The notes beneath the pieces were generated by a model, which ran no database searches, was not told the origin of the DNA, and saw nothing but the letters and a program-made list of their open reading frames with translations. Positions 35,959 through 48,600 of a stretch of 64,000 bases of DNA are shown piece by piece. The translations under genes and the position numbers were made by a program. Source of the stretch: Lateolabrax maculatus. Lineage: Eukaryota > Chordata > Actinopteri > Acropomatiformes > Lateolabracidae. The stretch is taken from positions 1,427,501 through 1,491,500 of the forward strand of contig CM062219.1 of assembly GCA_031216445.1 (NCBI GenBank), read 5' to 3'. Positions within the stretch are counted from its first letter, which is position 1. Each line of letters opens with the position of its first letter.

Positions 35959-38900
35959 TTGCAAGCCTTATTTGTACAGTACCCTGCAGTTTCTGCACTT
36001 TCTCAAAATGGCGAAATTATTGGCTTATTTGATTAAAAAAAAATTCTAAATCTTTACCATAGAGTTTTAAAATTCCCTTGAGATTAAAGCTCCCTAAGAG
36101 TGGATTTAGAACCTGAAAAATAACCAAGAATTGTAATAATATGTCCAGAAGCTTATAACTTGAGTTAAGTTCATTTGTTTTATTCCCTTATTTTTGATTG
36201 TGTGTATTGGTCGTTTACTATTAAAAAAAAGCCGATGTCATGGCTTCCCGCAGTATTTTACAGCAGATGCGACCCACCTCACCTGAAATAAAGAGCGCTT
36301 CCACTAACGTCAGAAACAATTATTACACTTTAAAGCCTCTCTAATATCATCCTCACAAAGCTTCGGGGAATACGAGCAGCGGTGCCAAATGAGACACTTA
36401 AGGATATTGTACATTTGCTTCGCAGAAATTAATCAGAACAGCACATCACAAATACGGGAAAACTCTCTTAGTTCTTATAAGTTGGGGAAAGTGGAGACGA
36501 TCAGCCACAGTCGGACGCTGGAGGCGAGGCTGACGTTAGTTTGACAATCACTAGCTGGACACAAGCAGACAGTGATGTTACTTTCTGCTGCAGGGTTGTT
36601 TCTCTGAGTGTGTTGCTGCTTGTTCCAGGCGACGGGTCTAATTCCTGCCGTTTGTGACTGTAGCTTACAGCCCGTGTGCCCTGTCAGACGGTTAGTTTGC
36701 GGTTCTTCCAACACAGTGAACAGGGTACATGTGTGTCGTGCCTTTAAGTAGACTGGGCGGCCTCGCTGCTCTGTGGCTGCAAGTAAGCAAATTCTCGCCA
36801 AAACAACAACAACAACCCTGCTGTGCCTATTTTGGGAACTCAGCTATCCATTACTAAAAGGCTGTCATATGATTGGCTAAAAATAGCTTTGTTTCAGTGA
36901 TGCTATTGGCTGTTAGTATGTCAACAATATGTGAAGTGTTAATATAATTTCTGTCACCCAGTACTAATCTGTGGTGTGTATTCCAACTCTATCAACACTA
37001 TTTTTAAACTTCAGATTCTCACATTCATGCTTTTAGTAATTATATATTCAGCATGGAGCATCAATTGCCAAAAGGCCACCCAGGAAAATCAAAAACAGAG
37101 AAAAGAGGAACAGTTGTTTTCTTTCAGCTTACTAAATCTAATCAACAATTTCCTCTTTTAGACTACAACATGGCTTTTATTCTGGGTGTACAGTTATCCC
37201 CAGTGACTTCATTTTCCCTCAAACATATTACATAGACCTGTCCGTATTTCCTGTATGCTTTGTGAGCCCTGAGTGTCGTTAAATTTTATATTCAGTTTCG
37301 TCTTTGGAGCTCACTTGTCAAAATACAAAAGACGTGAATGTTCAGTGGGATTTTCTGTGAAGTGAATTAGCTTTTGCAGTGGACAAAAGGAAGGCGACAG
37401 GCGCTTTAACAAGGCCGGACCTCAGAAAAGCTTAATGTCACTAACATAACAATGCACAGAGGATATATTCACATACATTTGCAAAGAATCTTTATCACAT
37501 AGTTACTGAGAGAAACCTGCCCTGAGCTGCTGTTTATGTCTCTGTCCCCCTGCAGCCATACATAGTGGAGATCTGTGACAGCTTGAGAGGGAAGATCTTC
37601 CAGAAGTTCATTGAGAGGTGAGACGGGGGAGGTGGAAGGACTGCATGGAAGAGTTTCATCATTTCTTCACCACATGCAGTGAATTCACATTTGACACTTT
37701 TTTTAAATGCATTTCTTTTCTTTAGTGACAAATTTACTCGCTTCTGCCAGTGGAAGAACGTGGAGCTCAACATCCATGTGAGTACAAGCTCTTAAAGTCA
37801 CTTTCACACATGTAGTTTGGTTCATTTGGTCCAGACCGGGGCTGGGGGGGTCAAGGTCGGACACTGTGGGCCTCCCCAACACCCCAGTGTTTGTGTCTGT
37901 CTGTCCACAGGTATTGAAAAGGGCATATATCTGTATATGTATGGAAAAGTACGCCGAATTAGCTGTTAGTAGCTCTGGTCTGCAGTGTCACTATTACTAT
38001 TACTGTGATACTGAAGGAAACTTAAAAACATGACGATTCTCAGGCAGGTTCTGAAATATAAGGAGCATCTTTTATAAACAGTAATTCATGCTGAATCTAA
38101 AATGTTTATTTAATGTCTGTGTGTTACGGCAGTATTTTTTTTTGCATTATGACTCCCAGGAGGAGATTGATATTGACATAAATCAGCAGGGTTAAAGTAT
38201 CTTAATTGCAGTTGCTGACCTACATGCCTTCATACCTTCATGTTCACACTGTCTTACTACAAACTAACCAAGAGGTGTAAACATTACATCATTGGACAGC
38301 TTCAGTGACTCATCATCAGGATCAAAATCAAAACAATGTTTGCTTCAGTGACTGACAGCGAGTCATGCAGCGAGTCACTGCACCGATTCTGTTTGTTTGC
38401 ACTATTTGGTGTCACAAAGAGGCTGCAACTCAACCTGAAATATCATAAATAATGACGACAGGTAGAAGCAGGACAAAAAGGAGGAGGCATGCTTGAATCG
38501 CATATCGACTATTCAGACAGCCAGTCACAGATGAGATTCCTCCCTTTAAGTTTAAACTAACTTACTTTCCATCCCTGTTCTGCCTCAGCTGACCATGAAC
38601 GACTTCAGCGTTCATCGGATCATCGGCAGGGGCGGCTTTGGAGAGGTGTACGGCTGCAGGAAGGCCGACACGGGAAAGATGTAAGGAACGCCACGCCAAA
38701 AAAAGGTTTTAAAGGACACAATTACACTGCAACTACTGGCATGTAACCTGTGCTGTTTGATGTTTGAATGTCAAAAGGTACGCCATGAAGTGTTTGGACA
38801 AGAAGAGGATCAAGATGAAGCAGGGGGAGACTCTAGCACTGAATGAAAGAATCATGCTGTCATTAGTCAGCACAGGGGTAAGTTATACGCACTGGTAACT

Positions 38901-40157
38901 GGTTGAATCAGCTGTTCATTCGTTTAAACTGCTCTAACATCAATGCTTCAGGATCACAATATAATAATGTCACAGAATCAGATATCAGTTAGTGCAGAAC
39001 CACAACTTTACTACTGATACTTTAACTACATGAAGCTGAGAATACTTGTGTACTTATACATAAGTAGAATTGTGATGCAGAACTTCTACTTGTAATTTAG
39101 TATTTCTACATTGTTGTATTGTGTAACCCGACCCAGGAGCTTCCTTTTATTGCACTTGGCTACGTTCACTGTTTATCACTCATGTGATGCGCAGGAATGC
39201 ACACAGTTTCTGATGTGGTTCAAACTCTCCGACTCTCCTCCCTGTAGGACTGCCCATTCATCGTATGTATGACGTACGCCTTCCACACCCCCGACAAGCT
39301 CTGTTTCATCCTGGACCTCATGAACGGTAAGGTGACCTCCCCCCCACCCAACCCCACCCCACCGGTCCAGATTAAACTCAAGCGCCAGTCGGTCCAAGCT
39401 CAGACACAAAGATTGGATTACTCAGCCTGTCGCCGGTCGGTCGGGTCATTCCTCCCCCAGAGAATCAAAGACTTGATGGGATTTTGACCTCACCGGTGAC
39501 GCAGCGACCTGCCTGTATTAGCCTTTCCCAGCATCTAATATCCGCCTTCTTCTAACGCTCCTCACACCTCGGTGCCAGTGTTTCCTATTAAGGGCTGGCC
39601 GGCCAGCAGCCAGTTTCCGAGCTCCATCAGAGACTGCACAATCAAAGCCTGAGTCACCTTTTAATGTCAACACTCAATACAGTCATCATCATACAGCGTA
39701 CAGTACGAGGCTGCTCACTGTTATTGCTTCTCTCGTGCTATAAATACAGCTAGTCGATACGTGTTGAGACCAAGAACGTTTGGGTGGAGGAGAGTCATAG
39801 AAGACTTCCTATCGATTCTCATTTTCACCCCCGAGAGGATTACCACAACTTATTGATGAAGTATTATGAGGTCATTCTGACGCACTCTATGGTGTGTGTG
39901 TGTGTGTGTGTGTGTTCAGGGGGTGACCTGCACTACCACCTGTCTCAGCACGGTGTGTTCAGCGAGAAAGAGATGCGTTTCTACGCGGCCGAGATCATCC
40001 TGGGTCTGGAGCACATGCACAACCGCTTCGTCGTCTACAGAGACCTCAAGGTAGACTCTCTGATTCCACAGTGATCTGCAAAATCGCCCTGAAACATTCA
40101 AAAAACAAGTTTGACAAACTATGATAAGCAAGGAAATTACTGAGCCTTCTTTTTTTA

Positions 40158-40189
<32 letters not shown>

Positions 40190-42536
40190 TAACTATATAC
40201 ACTCAGTGGTCACTTTATTAGGTACACCTGTACTAAAAATCCAGAACACATTTCAGGCAATGTCAACAAAAATCTATTGATTTGCATTAAATGGTGCAGG
40301 TGTCCTTTAATAAAGTGACTGCTGAGTGTGTTTTAAAGCTCTTCAGTAGGAACCAACGGGCTCGGGGCTGAGAGCCACAGACAGGAAGTCAGACAGTATT
40401 GAGGGACGGACTAACATGTTGTTGGCTTTGGTCTTTTCATGGGATTTGTTGATTTACAATAATGTCAGGTTTATCCTTTAATCTGTTAATAATCAGGTGA
40501 TAGATTATCAAAAGATGCATGAAAGTGATCATTAGTTCGGAGGATATGTTATTTCACTGCACATTTGCCTTTTATAAGATAATTAAATGTTTAGATTGTT
40601 TAGTAGAAAACATTACAGTCCACTGAACCACCAACACACCTCCACAGACGCCATTTGAAAGCCGTAGAGTCATATCAGCCATGTTTTCAACTGTCCTCTG
40701 TTTTTCCTCCAATTCCCCTGTTTGGACTCGGTTGCCATAATAACAGATATATTTTGCTGGAAGTCAGGGAACAGTTTTAGGGCTTCAATAAACACTGCAG
40801 TACAATGCAGATAATACTCTGAGGCTGAGTGTTAGAGGGGAAGGAGAGTGAGTGAGTCACAGTTTTGCCAAACAGCAGAGGATAACCAGGACAGGAGGTT
40901 TTCTTTTATTGTCCATGCAGAGTTTTCTCCTGGTGAGCGGAAATTGTAACCTAAGTCGTGAATTAGTCAGGTCTCCATCATTGTTTCTTATGCTCGTGAT
41001 CGTATCTGTGGTACTCCCCATCAGAATCACCCTCTCTCTGTCTCTCTCCCTCTGCCCATGTGTGTGTCCTCCCTCAGCCAGCTAACATCCTATTGGACGA
41101 ACACGGCCATGTTCGTATCTCCGACCTCGGCCTGGCCTGCGACTTCTCCAAGAAGAAGCCCCACGCCAGCGTGTAAGTATCCATGTTAACCCCCCTTCGG
41201 ACCGGATTTACTCCTCCAGCGTAAGGCGGAGTGATTTAAACATTACCTGCCCTGGTCAGTGATTTTAATCCCGTCAGCAGCACTCATGTCTGAGACGGAA
41301 ATACACCGATCAGCCACAGCATTAAAACCACCTGCCTAATATGGTGAAGATCCCCCTTGTGCCGCCAAAACAGAAACACCTCATTATCTACCAGCATGAG
41401 CATGACCCCTGTCAGGGGTTTTAATGTTGTAGCTGATCTGTGTGTATATATGTATATTTTACCCCGACCCCAGTAAGTATTACAGCTCTAACACTGTTTT
41501 TCCTGCTTGTGCTGGTCCTCCTGTGAGCTCCAGGCTGGGGAGACGACTGGGTTATTGTTCCTGAGTTTAAAGTGGTAGAAAAGGGTTTTGCAAAGCTGAT
41601 AGATCACCCGTTAAAAGTAAAGATTTAAGGACCCTTTTCTGTAGTTTGCAACTGCCTGTAGTCATAATATCATAATATATTACAAACAGATATGATTATA
41701 CTAAAAACATCCTGAAAGATAAGTTTGTTGTTGCTGAGTCAGTAAGAAGTGTGGACTTCATTATCAATGTATTTGTTTCTAAACTGCATTCTGAGAGTTT
41801 CCCACACAATGATGTCATTAATATATATATTTTAATTCCTTTATTTCTAAATATGTTTTAATGTTGTCAGGCCAGATATTACTGACATGTGTTTGTTGAT
41901 ATGATACTTAATTGGTTTCTGTTTTTGTGTCATTTTCATTTTTTTTTTCTTTGACAGTGTAAGAATATAATGCTAATGAAATTACAGCTTAATAATAACA
42001 TGTAAACAATCTGAATATTAAGAATAACACTAAGCCCTCTGGAGCTGAAGGTCACGTGGTTCTCCTGCAGCATCGTTGTGTTTCACAGAAGCAGCTCCTG
42101 TAATTTGCCAGAATCTAAAATGCCGTCCGGAAACCACAACTGTCGTTATGAGGGATGAGGGGAGATATTTTATTGCCCTCCCTCTCCTCTAATATGAGTC
42201 CTGGCTTCAGTGGGCGACTCTGCACCTGCTGTTACACCGGAGCTGTAAAAAGTTATGAGTGTGTGTGTGTTTGTTGCAGGGGTACGCATGGTTACATGGC
42301 TCCGGAGGTTCTTCAGAAGGGGACGGCGTACGACAGCAGCGCCGACTGGTTCTCCTTAGGCTGCATGCTCTTCAAACTCCTCCGAGGGTAACCACTCCAG
42401 CTTCTTCTTCTTCTTCTCTCTACTCCCGCCGTGTCCCGACTTCCTGTCAGCCTCTTGTGCCACTCTGAGCAAACCTCTTTGAATCCGCTCTCTCTCCGCC
42501 TGTTTGGTGTGCGTTTGATCTTGTTTGTGTGCGAGG

Positions 42537-42607
<71 letters not shown>

Positions 42608-45600
42608 TTTGATCTGGAGTGTGTAAATGCCAGAGGTCTGGGCCCAGTAGGTCAGAAATCAGGTAAAAGGGGGGGAAGAGAGTGTGTGTGTGTGTGTGTG
42701 TGTGTGTGATGGTTGATGGGTCCGAGCGAGCAGGAAAAAGAGGGAAGAGTGTGTGTGACTTGTCTTTCCATTGATGTGTGGATCTGTGTGTTTGAACACT
42801 TTAAAAGGGGACGAGTGTGTTGGTCTTTGGTGAAAGGTTGGCGGCTGCTGGAGAGACGGATGGACGTGTTTTAACGCTCGGCTCTGAATGTGTGAAATGC
42901 TTTTCTTTAAAAGTTAAACAAAAGTTTAGTCGCATGAATTATAAACAATATTACATTGTCTGTTTTCCATCCAAATAAGGTTTTAACTCACACTCTACAT
43001 TATCGACTGTATACATTCATGTCTGTCTGTATTAGATTCACTCCTGATTCAGTCATCTACAGTTTAACATTGAGCTACATCTTAAGTGTTGTATCGTCCA
43101 GGTCTTAAATCAGGCCCCGCAGATCCTTAAAAAGCCTTCAATTAGATTTTCACAATTTAAGGTCATAAAATGTAGTAATAATAACAATAAGGAGAGGAGC
43201 GGACTTTTAATTTGTTGACCGTCAATCTGGAGTTTATAGATTTTAATAAACAGTGAAAGTGAATGAATAAACATGCATGTTTCTTAATGTGTAGAATTGA
43301 CTATAAACCAGGTCAGCCGTATTGTTTTACAGTGTTATCAAAATTCCAAGCAAATTGTAACTAAAATGTAAATTTTAAACACTTTTATGTAATGTTAAGC
43401 GTGACAGTGGGACACAGTTCATTGCTTTTGCCATTCATTTGATACTTATATGATTATTATATGGAGATATATTCAAACATAAGGCTCAGCCCTAATGTGC
43501 ATTCATTTTGGAAAGGGTTTTACATTTTCTGTTGCGTTCTTAAAAGCTTCTTAAAAAGCATTCTATTTAATTGCAACCGTCCTGTTAAAGGAATAGTCGT
43601 ACGTTTGCTGAAAATGCTTCATCACCTTCTTTCAGGACATCCTTAGCTTAGCTTAGCTTAGCATAAAGACTGGAAGCAGGGGGAACAGCTAGCCTGGCGC
43701 TCTTTCCAAAGCTGTCTCATGTGTTTCTGTATTTCATGGGCAGCTGCGTAGTAGAACTATTTCTTGGTGAACGGCAGCGTATGTATCCGTTCAGCACTGG
43801 ATGGACAGATGTCAGGAAGCTGCTCACAGTCACAGTCCAACAAGAAATAGTTCCATCACAGCTTTAGAGGTGTTAATTAATCTAAAACACAATATACGTA
43901 TGTTATTATATTATCCTGATATAAAATTAGTGGCTGGGAAACAAACCTTTATCTAAACAGCGCAACGCACATCCGCAGAATTTATCCAGGCTTCATCACG
44001 AACACTTTCCTTTCGGTGTCACCACCATTTTTGCACTCAGCCTTTATTGTTTCAATTTGGACATCTCCTGAAATAAGCTCTCTGCGTGCGTCCATAAAGT
44101 TCAAACTTGGATTTATTAACATCCCTCCAGTGGATTTTGATGTAATTTGGCTCAGGCTGAACAATTAGCCTCATTGAAGATGAAGTTTGGAAGCTGCGGC
44201 TCTCCCATTAAGGCCGCCAGTTGTCATTCGATCACTTTCACTAAGTGGAGCACGGCACTCTTTGTATCTCAGACCGAGATGCTGCTCTGTCTCCTAAATA
44301 TGCTCGCTTGACGTATGTGCCTCAGAGGCAGAGCTGCCTGCCGGGTGCACTGGATCAAAATGTGTTTGTCTTTGGAAATCTCTCCAGGGTGAATTCTTTT
44401 AGAAACATCCAATCGATTCTTCAGCATTCAGAGGAAGAGTTTGGTCCCAAACTGCTTCACTTCAGCTCGTCCGAATTCATGAAAATCTGAAAAATATCTT
44501 TCCTTAATTGAAGTTGGTGTAGTAGCAGTGACAACAAAAACATTGATATTACATTGACATTTCTCAACTCACCAATAAGAATTTAGTATTTTCTGCAGGA
44601 TAGAATAATAATTAATCTTATGAATTTATTTGATATGTTGATCGTCTTTACATCTATTAATGTACAGAGAAAATGTTTAAACTAAGCATGATTCCCCCCC
44701 CCCACTGTCCAAAGACTGGGTTGACTTTGCATTGAAAAAAAAGTCCACACTTTCTGAAGTTTTCCTCCGATACCGAAAGTCTCAAACACCCTTAAAGCTC
44801 CGAGTCAGCACTCGAACATGCAGGTGGCTAATTAGAGTGAGTGAGATCTGGGTCATTTCAAATTACCATTTCTTAATTTACAGTGTTGTAATATTTATGA
44901 GCAGAGAGCTTCAAGTTTAAACCCAGTTTAAAAAACCCAGTGTTAAAGTATGTGTGGAGTTTTGAAAGGTGCGTCTGATTTTATTCTCGACTTTTCTCCC
45001 TCACGTCCAGCGCTCATCCCTCCTCTCTGTGCCCTCCTTCCCCCCTCCCAATAATTCAGTCCAGAGTGTCAGGATGTGTCTCTCTCTCTCCCTTCTCCTG
45101 TTCAGGCACAGTCCCTTCAGACAGCACAAGACCAAAGACAAACATGAGATCGACCGCATGACGCTCACCATGGTAAGGACACATCTACAGGCCGCGTGTT
45201 TCCTAGAAGTCACCGACAAAGGTGCACATGATGGCGGATGCACATATTAGAAGGAGTCTATGCAAACACACTGTAAAGCACACAGGCAATATGAGTCTTT
45301 ACTTAACCCTGAACACATGGGTTTGTCCTGTGTTTACCTTACAGTAATACCAAACGCACACAGATGTTTATATCCCTATGCATACTGTATTGTGTGTGAA
45401 CAGTGTTTAAGATGCCCGATGCACACTAGTTATAAGAGTTAGATCTACCTGCACGGGGCAGCTTCTAAACGTGTCAACAGTGTTTTTTCTTCCACGTCTC
45501 TGACAGAGACGAATGTCTTTGTCTTGTTTTTGGGTCGTCTTTGACTTTCCCTCCTGCCACCGTCCAGCACTCGGCTGCGTGTTTACTTTGCTGTGTCGTG

Positions 45601-48600
45601 GGAAGACACGGGAGATGAGGCATATGACAGAAACCCGGCTTGGATAAACTGAACTAGCAGCCAAGCTGGAAAGTTAAAGTACACCCCCACGATCACGGTC
45701 GAGCATGCAGCGTACACATCATTTTATTTTTCTGGAAGTTAAATTTAAGAATTTTAGAATCAAGACACAAATTATTATTCAGAGCAGACTATTTCTGTTT
45801 TAACATGTCTGGAGAGGGTCTTTAAATTACAACTCGTCCAACAGCTTCAGGCTGTTAATTATGGAAGGTTAACATCACCCCTCAGCTTTGTGATGGATGT
45901 TAACAACAGTCAGTTTGGGTAATAATTCTACCGTTTGCCTTTGTTTTCTCTTCCCAATACATTTGTCACACCAGGATGTTTGTTTTACGACCTGCCTGAT
46001 GTCTGACTGCTCGTGTTTGTCTCCCTGTCAGACTCCACTCTCGCAACGTCGCCACTTTCCCCCGATTCTCAGCAATTATCTTGAGCACAGGGTTATTAGT
46101 GACGCCACTAAAAAAACAAGGCTTTCAATCGTTTCAGTGCCACATTATAGTGAGACGCTGAAACAACTGTTGGAAAAAGAGTTGATCGGTTTTATATGCT
46201 CGCTGCTACAGACGCATCATAATCATAGATGCAGAACTTGCCTGAGAATCATCATGTTTTTAAGATTTCTTCAGTATCAAAGATACCTAAAGTACCTAAG
46301 ACGTATTGAGGTTCCATACCCACCCAGGTATTGCAACACTCCTAGCCTTGAGTTTCCGAGAATCTGAGCAGAACGTGTATTTAGTGCATCATTATCTGTT
46401 AGAGGAATATACTGTCAACCTTTTGATGTCACGGGTCAGATTCAGCAAACACTCGGGATGAATGGCGTCCATTGAGCCCACCCAGTGACATATCTGCTCT
46501 CGCCCACCCTTTTTTTTTTTCCTCTTCACATCCAAGCCAGAGTTCTGCCAAGGCGACATGTTGTGTTTGAGCACGGACGGGTTTACAATGACAAACTGCA
46601 GAGTGAATTTTTCACCACAGCTTTCGCTCCTCTTCGCTCCTCTTCGCTCTTTGCTCGCCAGCAGCAGCAGCAGCAGCAGTTGTCCATCACAGTGGAACAG
46701 ATCTCCGAGTCCGTTTATGCATTTTGTCAGGATGTCAAGCAATTGAGAAGGGTAGCTGCTCCCTCCCACACACACACACATACACACACACACACACAGA
46801 CACACACCATTTGGCTGAGCAGGACCTCTAAACAGAAAGTATGATCTTTCACATCACAATAAATCCAGATTAGGATTTTAATCCAGCCACTTAATCTGGT
46901 TTATCCCCTTAATCCTTGTCTCTGGGTGTGTATGTGTGTGAGAGAGGGAGATAGAAAGGGGGAAAAGGCTGCGTTTCAGCCCCGACCGGGGCTAAAAATA
47001 CAGCTCTATATGTCTTTGTGTTTATTGAACATGATGAATGGTCTCATTACATAAACACGACAGGAGCAGACAGCAGTGAAAAGGTTGAGAACTGAGCAGC
47101 CAAGACAGGAAGAGATGGATAGAAAGAGGGTTGGAACAGATCCGCCAAGCAGACGACGCAACGCAAAAACCCGTCACCGAAAAACAAAGAGTAAAAGGGT
47201 GGAGGCCGACTATAGCAGGGAAAGAAGGAAACGTGAGGTGCACACTGGTGTTTTGAAAACAACGTTAATTATTCCTGTTTTATTGCTGATTTGGCCGCTT
47301 ATCAACATGGTCTGTAGCAGCGGCCGTGACACATGAGCTCACGGAGGCAATTAAGGTACTTTAAAACCCTCAGCAGCCGAGTGCCGCAATTTGCATTCGT
47401 TATCGGAGTCATAACATCTGAACCCCCAGACATGATGCACATATTTTTAGATTCAGTGTGACTTTAACTACACAAGGATACCATTAACTAAATTGATAAA
47501 CGTCCATAAACTCACAAAAAAGAGGCTCCTTTATAACTGCAGAACCTGCGTGAGAATCAGCAGGTTTTTAAAGTTTTCTTCACTGTCACAGTAATCCAGT
47601 GAGGGATGTCTGTGCATCCTTGAGTAAACTTTTAATGGTGACAGTTTCTGTCTCCCAAAGCATTATGGGAAGTGTAGTTCCAAGATTAAGATTGTGATTA
47701 TCCCCCAAATAGAAGTAGACAAAAAGTCCATTACTAACTTTTTCAATTAATATTTGTATTATATTAATGAGGATTTTATTCCTGTAACACTGACTCTCTC
47801 CTCCACCCGGTCATATACAGATATTTGCCCTGTGTTGAAAACCTGCGGACATGCAGATAAAAAAGTCATCAATTTGAAATGCGTGACGTGGCTTTATCTC
47901 AGTTTTGTCTGAGGGCCCAAAGTGCCAGACTCCTTTTGAAAACCCCTGTAATATAGGAAAAGGTGCAAATGATGTCAATCTATTTTCAAACACCCCATTC
48001 TCACTTTCGCTCCCCCCTCCTCCGCCTTGTTTCCTCCCTCCCTCTCCCCCCTTTTCTCTGTCAGAATGTGGAGCTGCCAGACTCTTTCACCGCAGAGCTC
48101 AAAGATCTGCTGGAGGGGCTGCTGCAGAGAGACGTATCCAAGAGGCTCGGCTGTCAGGGCCGAGGGTACGACACACACACACACACACACACAAGTTCAC
48201 ATTAACCTCGACCCGTATCAGCGTTCGTACCCACGGGCGTGGAAATGAATTCATCAGTCAGACATATTTTGCTAGACGTGCTCGTTAGGGCTGGGAACGA
48301 TGGGTGGTGTCGTTTGCGGCCCAGTGCAGACAGATACAGACGGACATCAAGTGATCCGACAGAAGCCGAGTTCATAACTAATTTCATCAGCGCTGTCGTT
48401 TCACATCAGCTTATGGTTGAACCGGACTGATGGATCACTGTCTGCACTGGGCACTTGGCTAAATAGCAGGATGATGAGTGTTTTGTCTGAGGGGAGTAAC
48501 GTGGCAAACACTGCCACCTAGTGTACAAATGTAAAACCTGCCTGCACCTCCTCTCTGTCGCACACATGCAGAGCCCCAGAGGTGAAGGAGCATCAGTTCT

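Larger units (their letters stand above)
42388..45105 (+). other. grk3 intron 13
   Basis: It contains two (GT)n tracts (42539-42604 and 42682-42709) and a dispersed repeat at 43585-43890. The remainder (42900-43580 and 43900-45100) shows no recognisable gene or element. Confidence 0.65.

Noticed and set aside
36877..36886. Perfect MEF2 consensus next to a CCAAT box in intron 5
   Set aside because: A single 10-base match is expected by chance in AT-rich sequence of this length.
46485..46844. 119-codon + strand open frame in intron 14 with a glutamine run
   Set aside because: The glutamines come from a (CAG)7 run and the tail from a CA repeat; the opposite strand is also open over the same stretch, no domain is recognisable, and no pair of splice sites gives the phase 0 insertion needed between exons 14 and 15.
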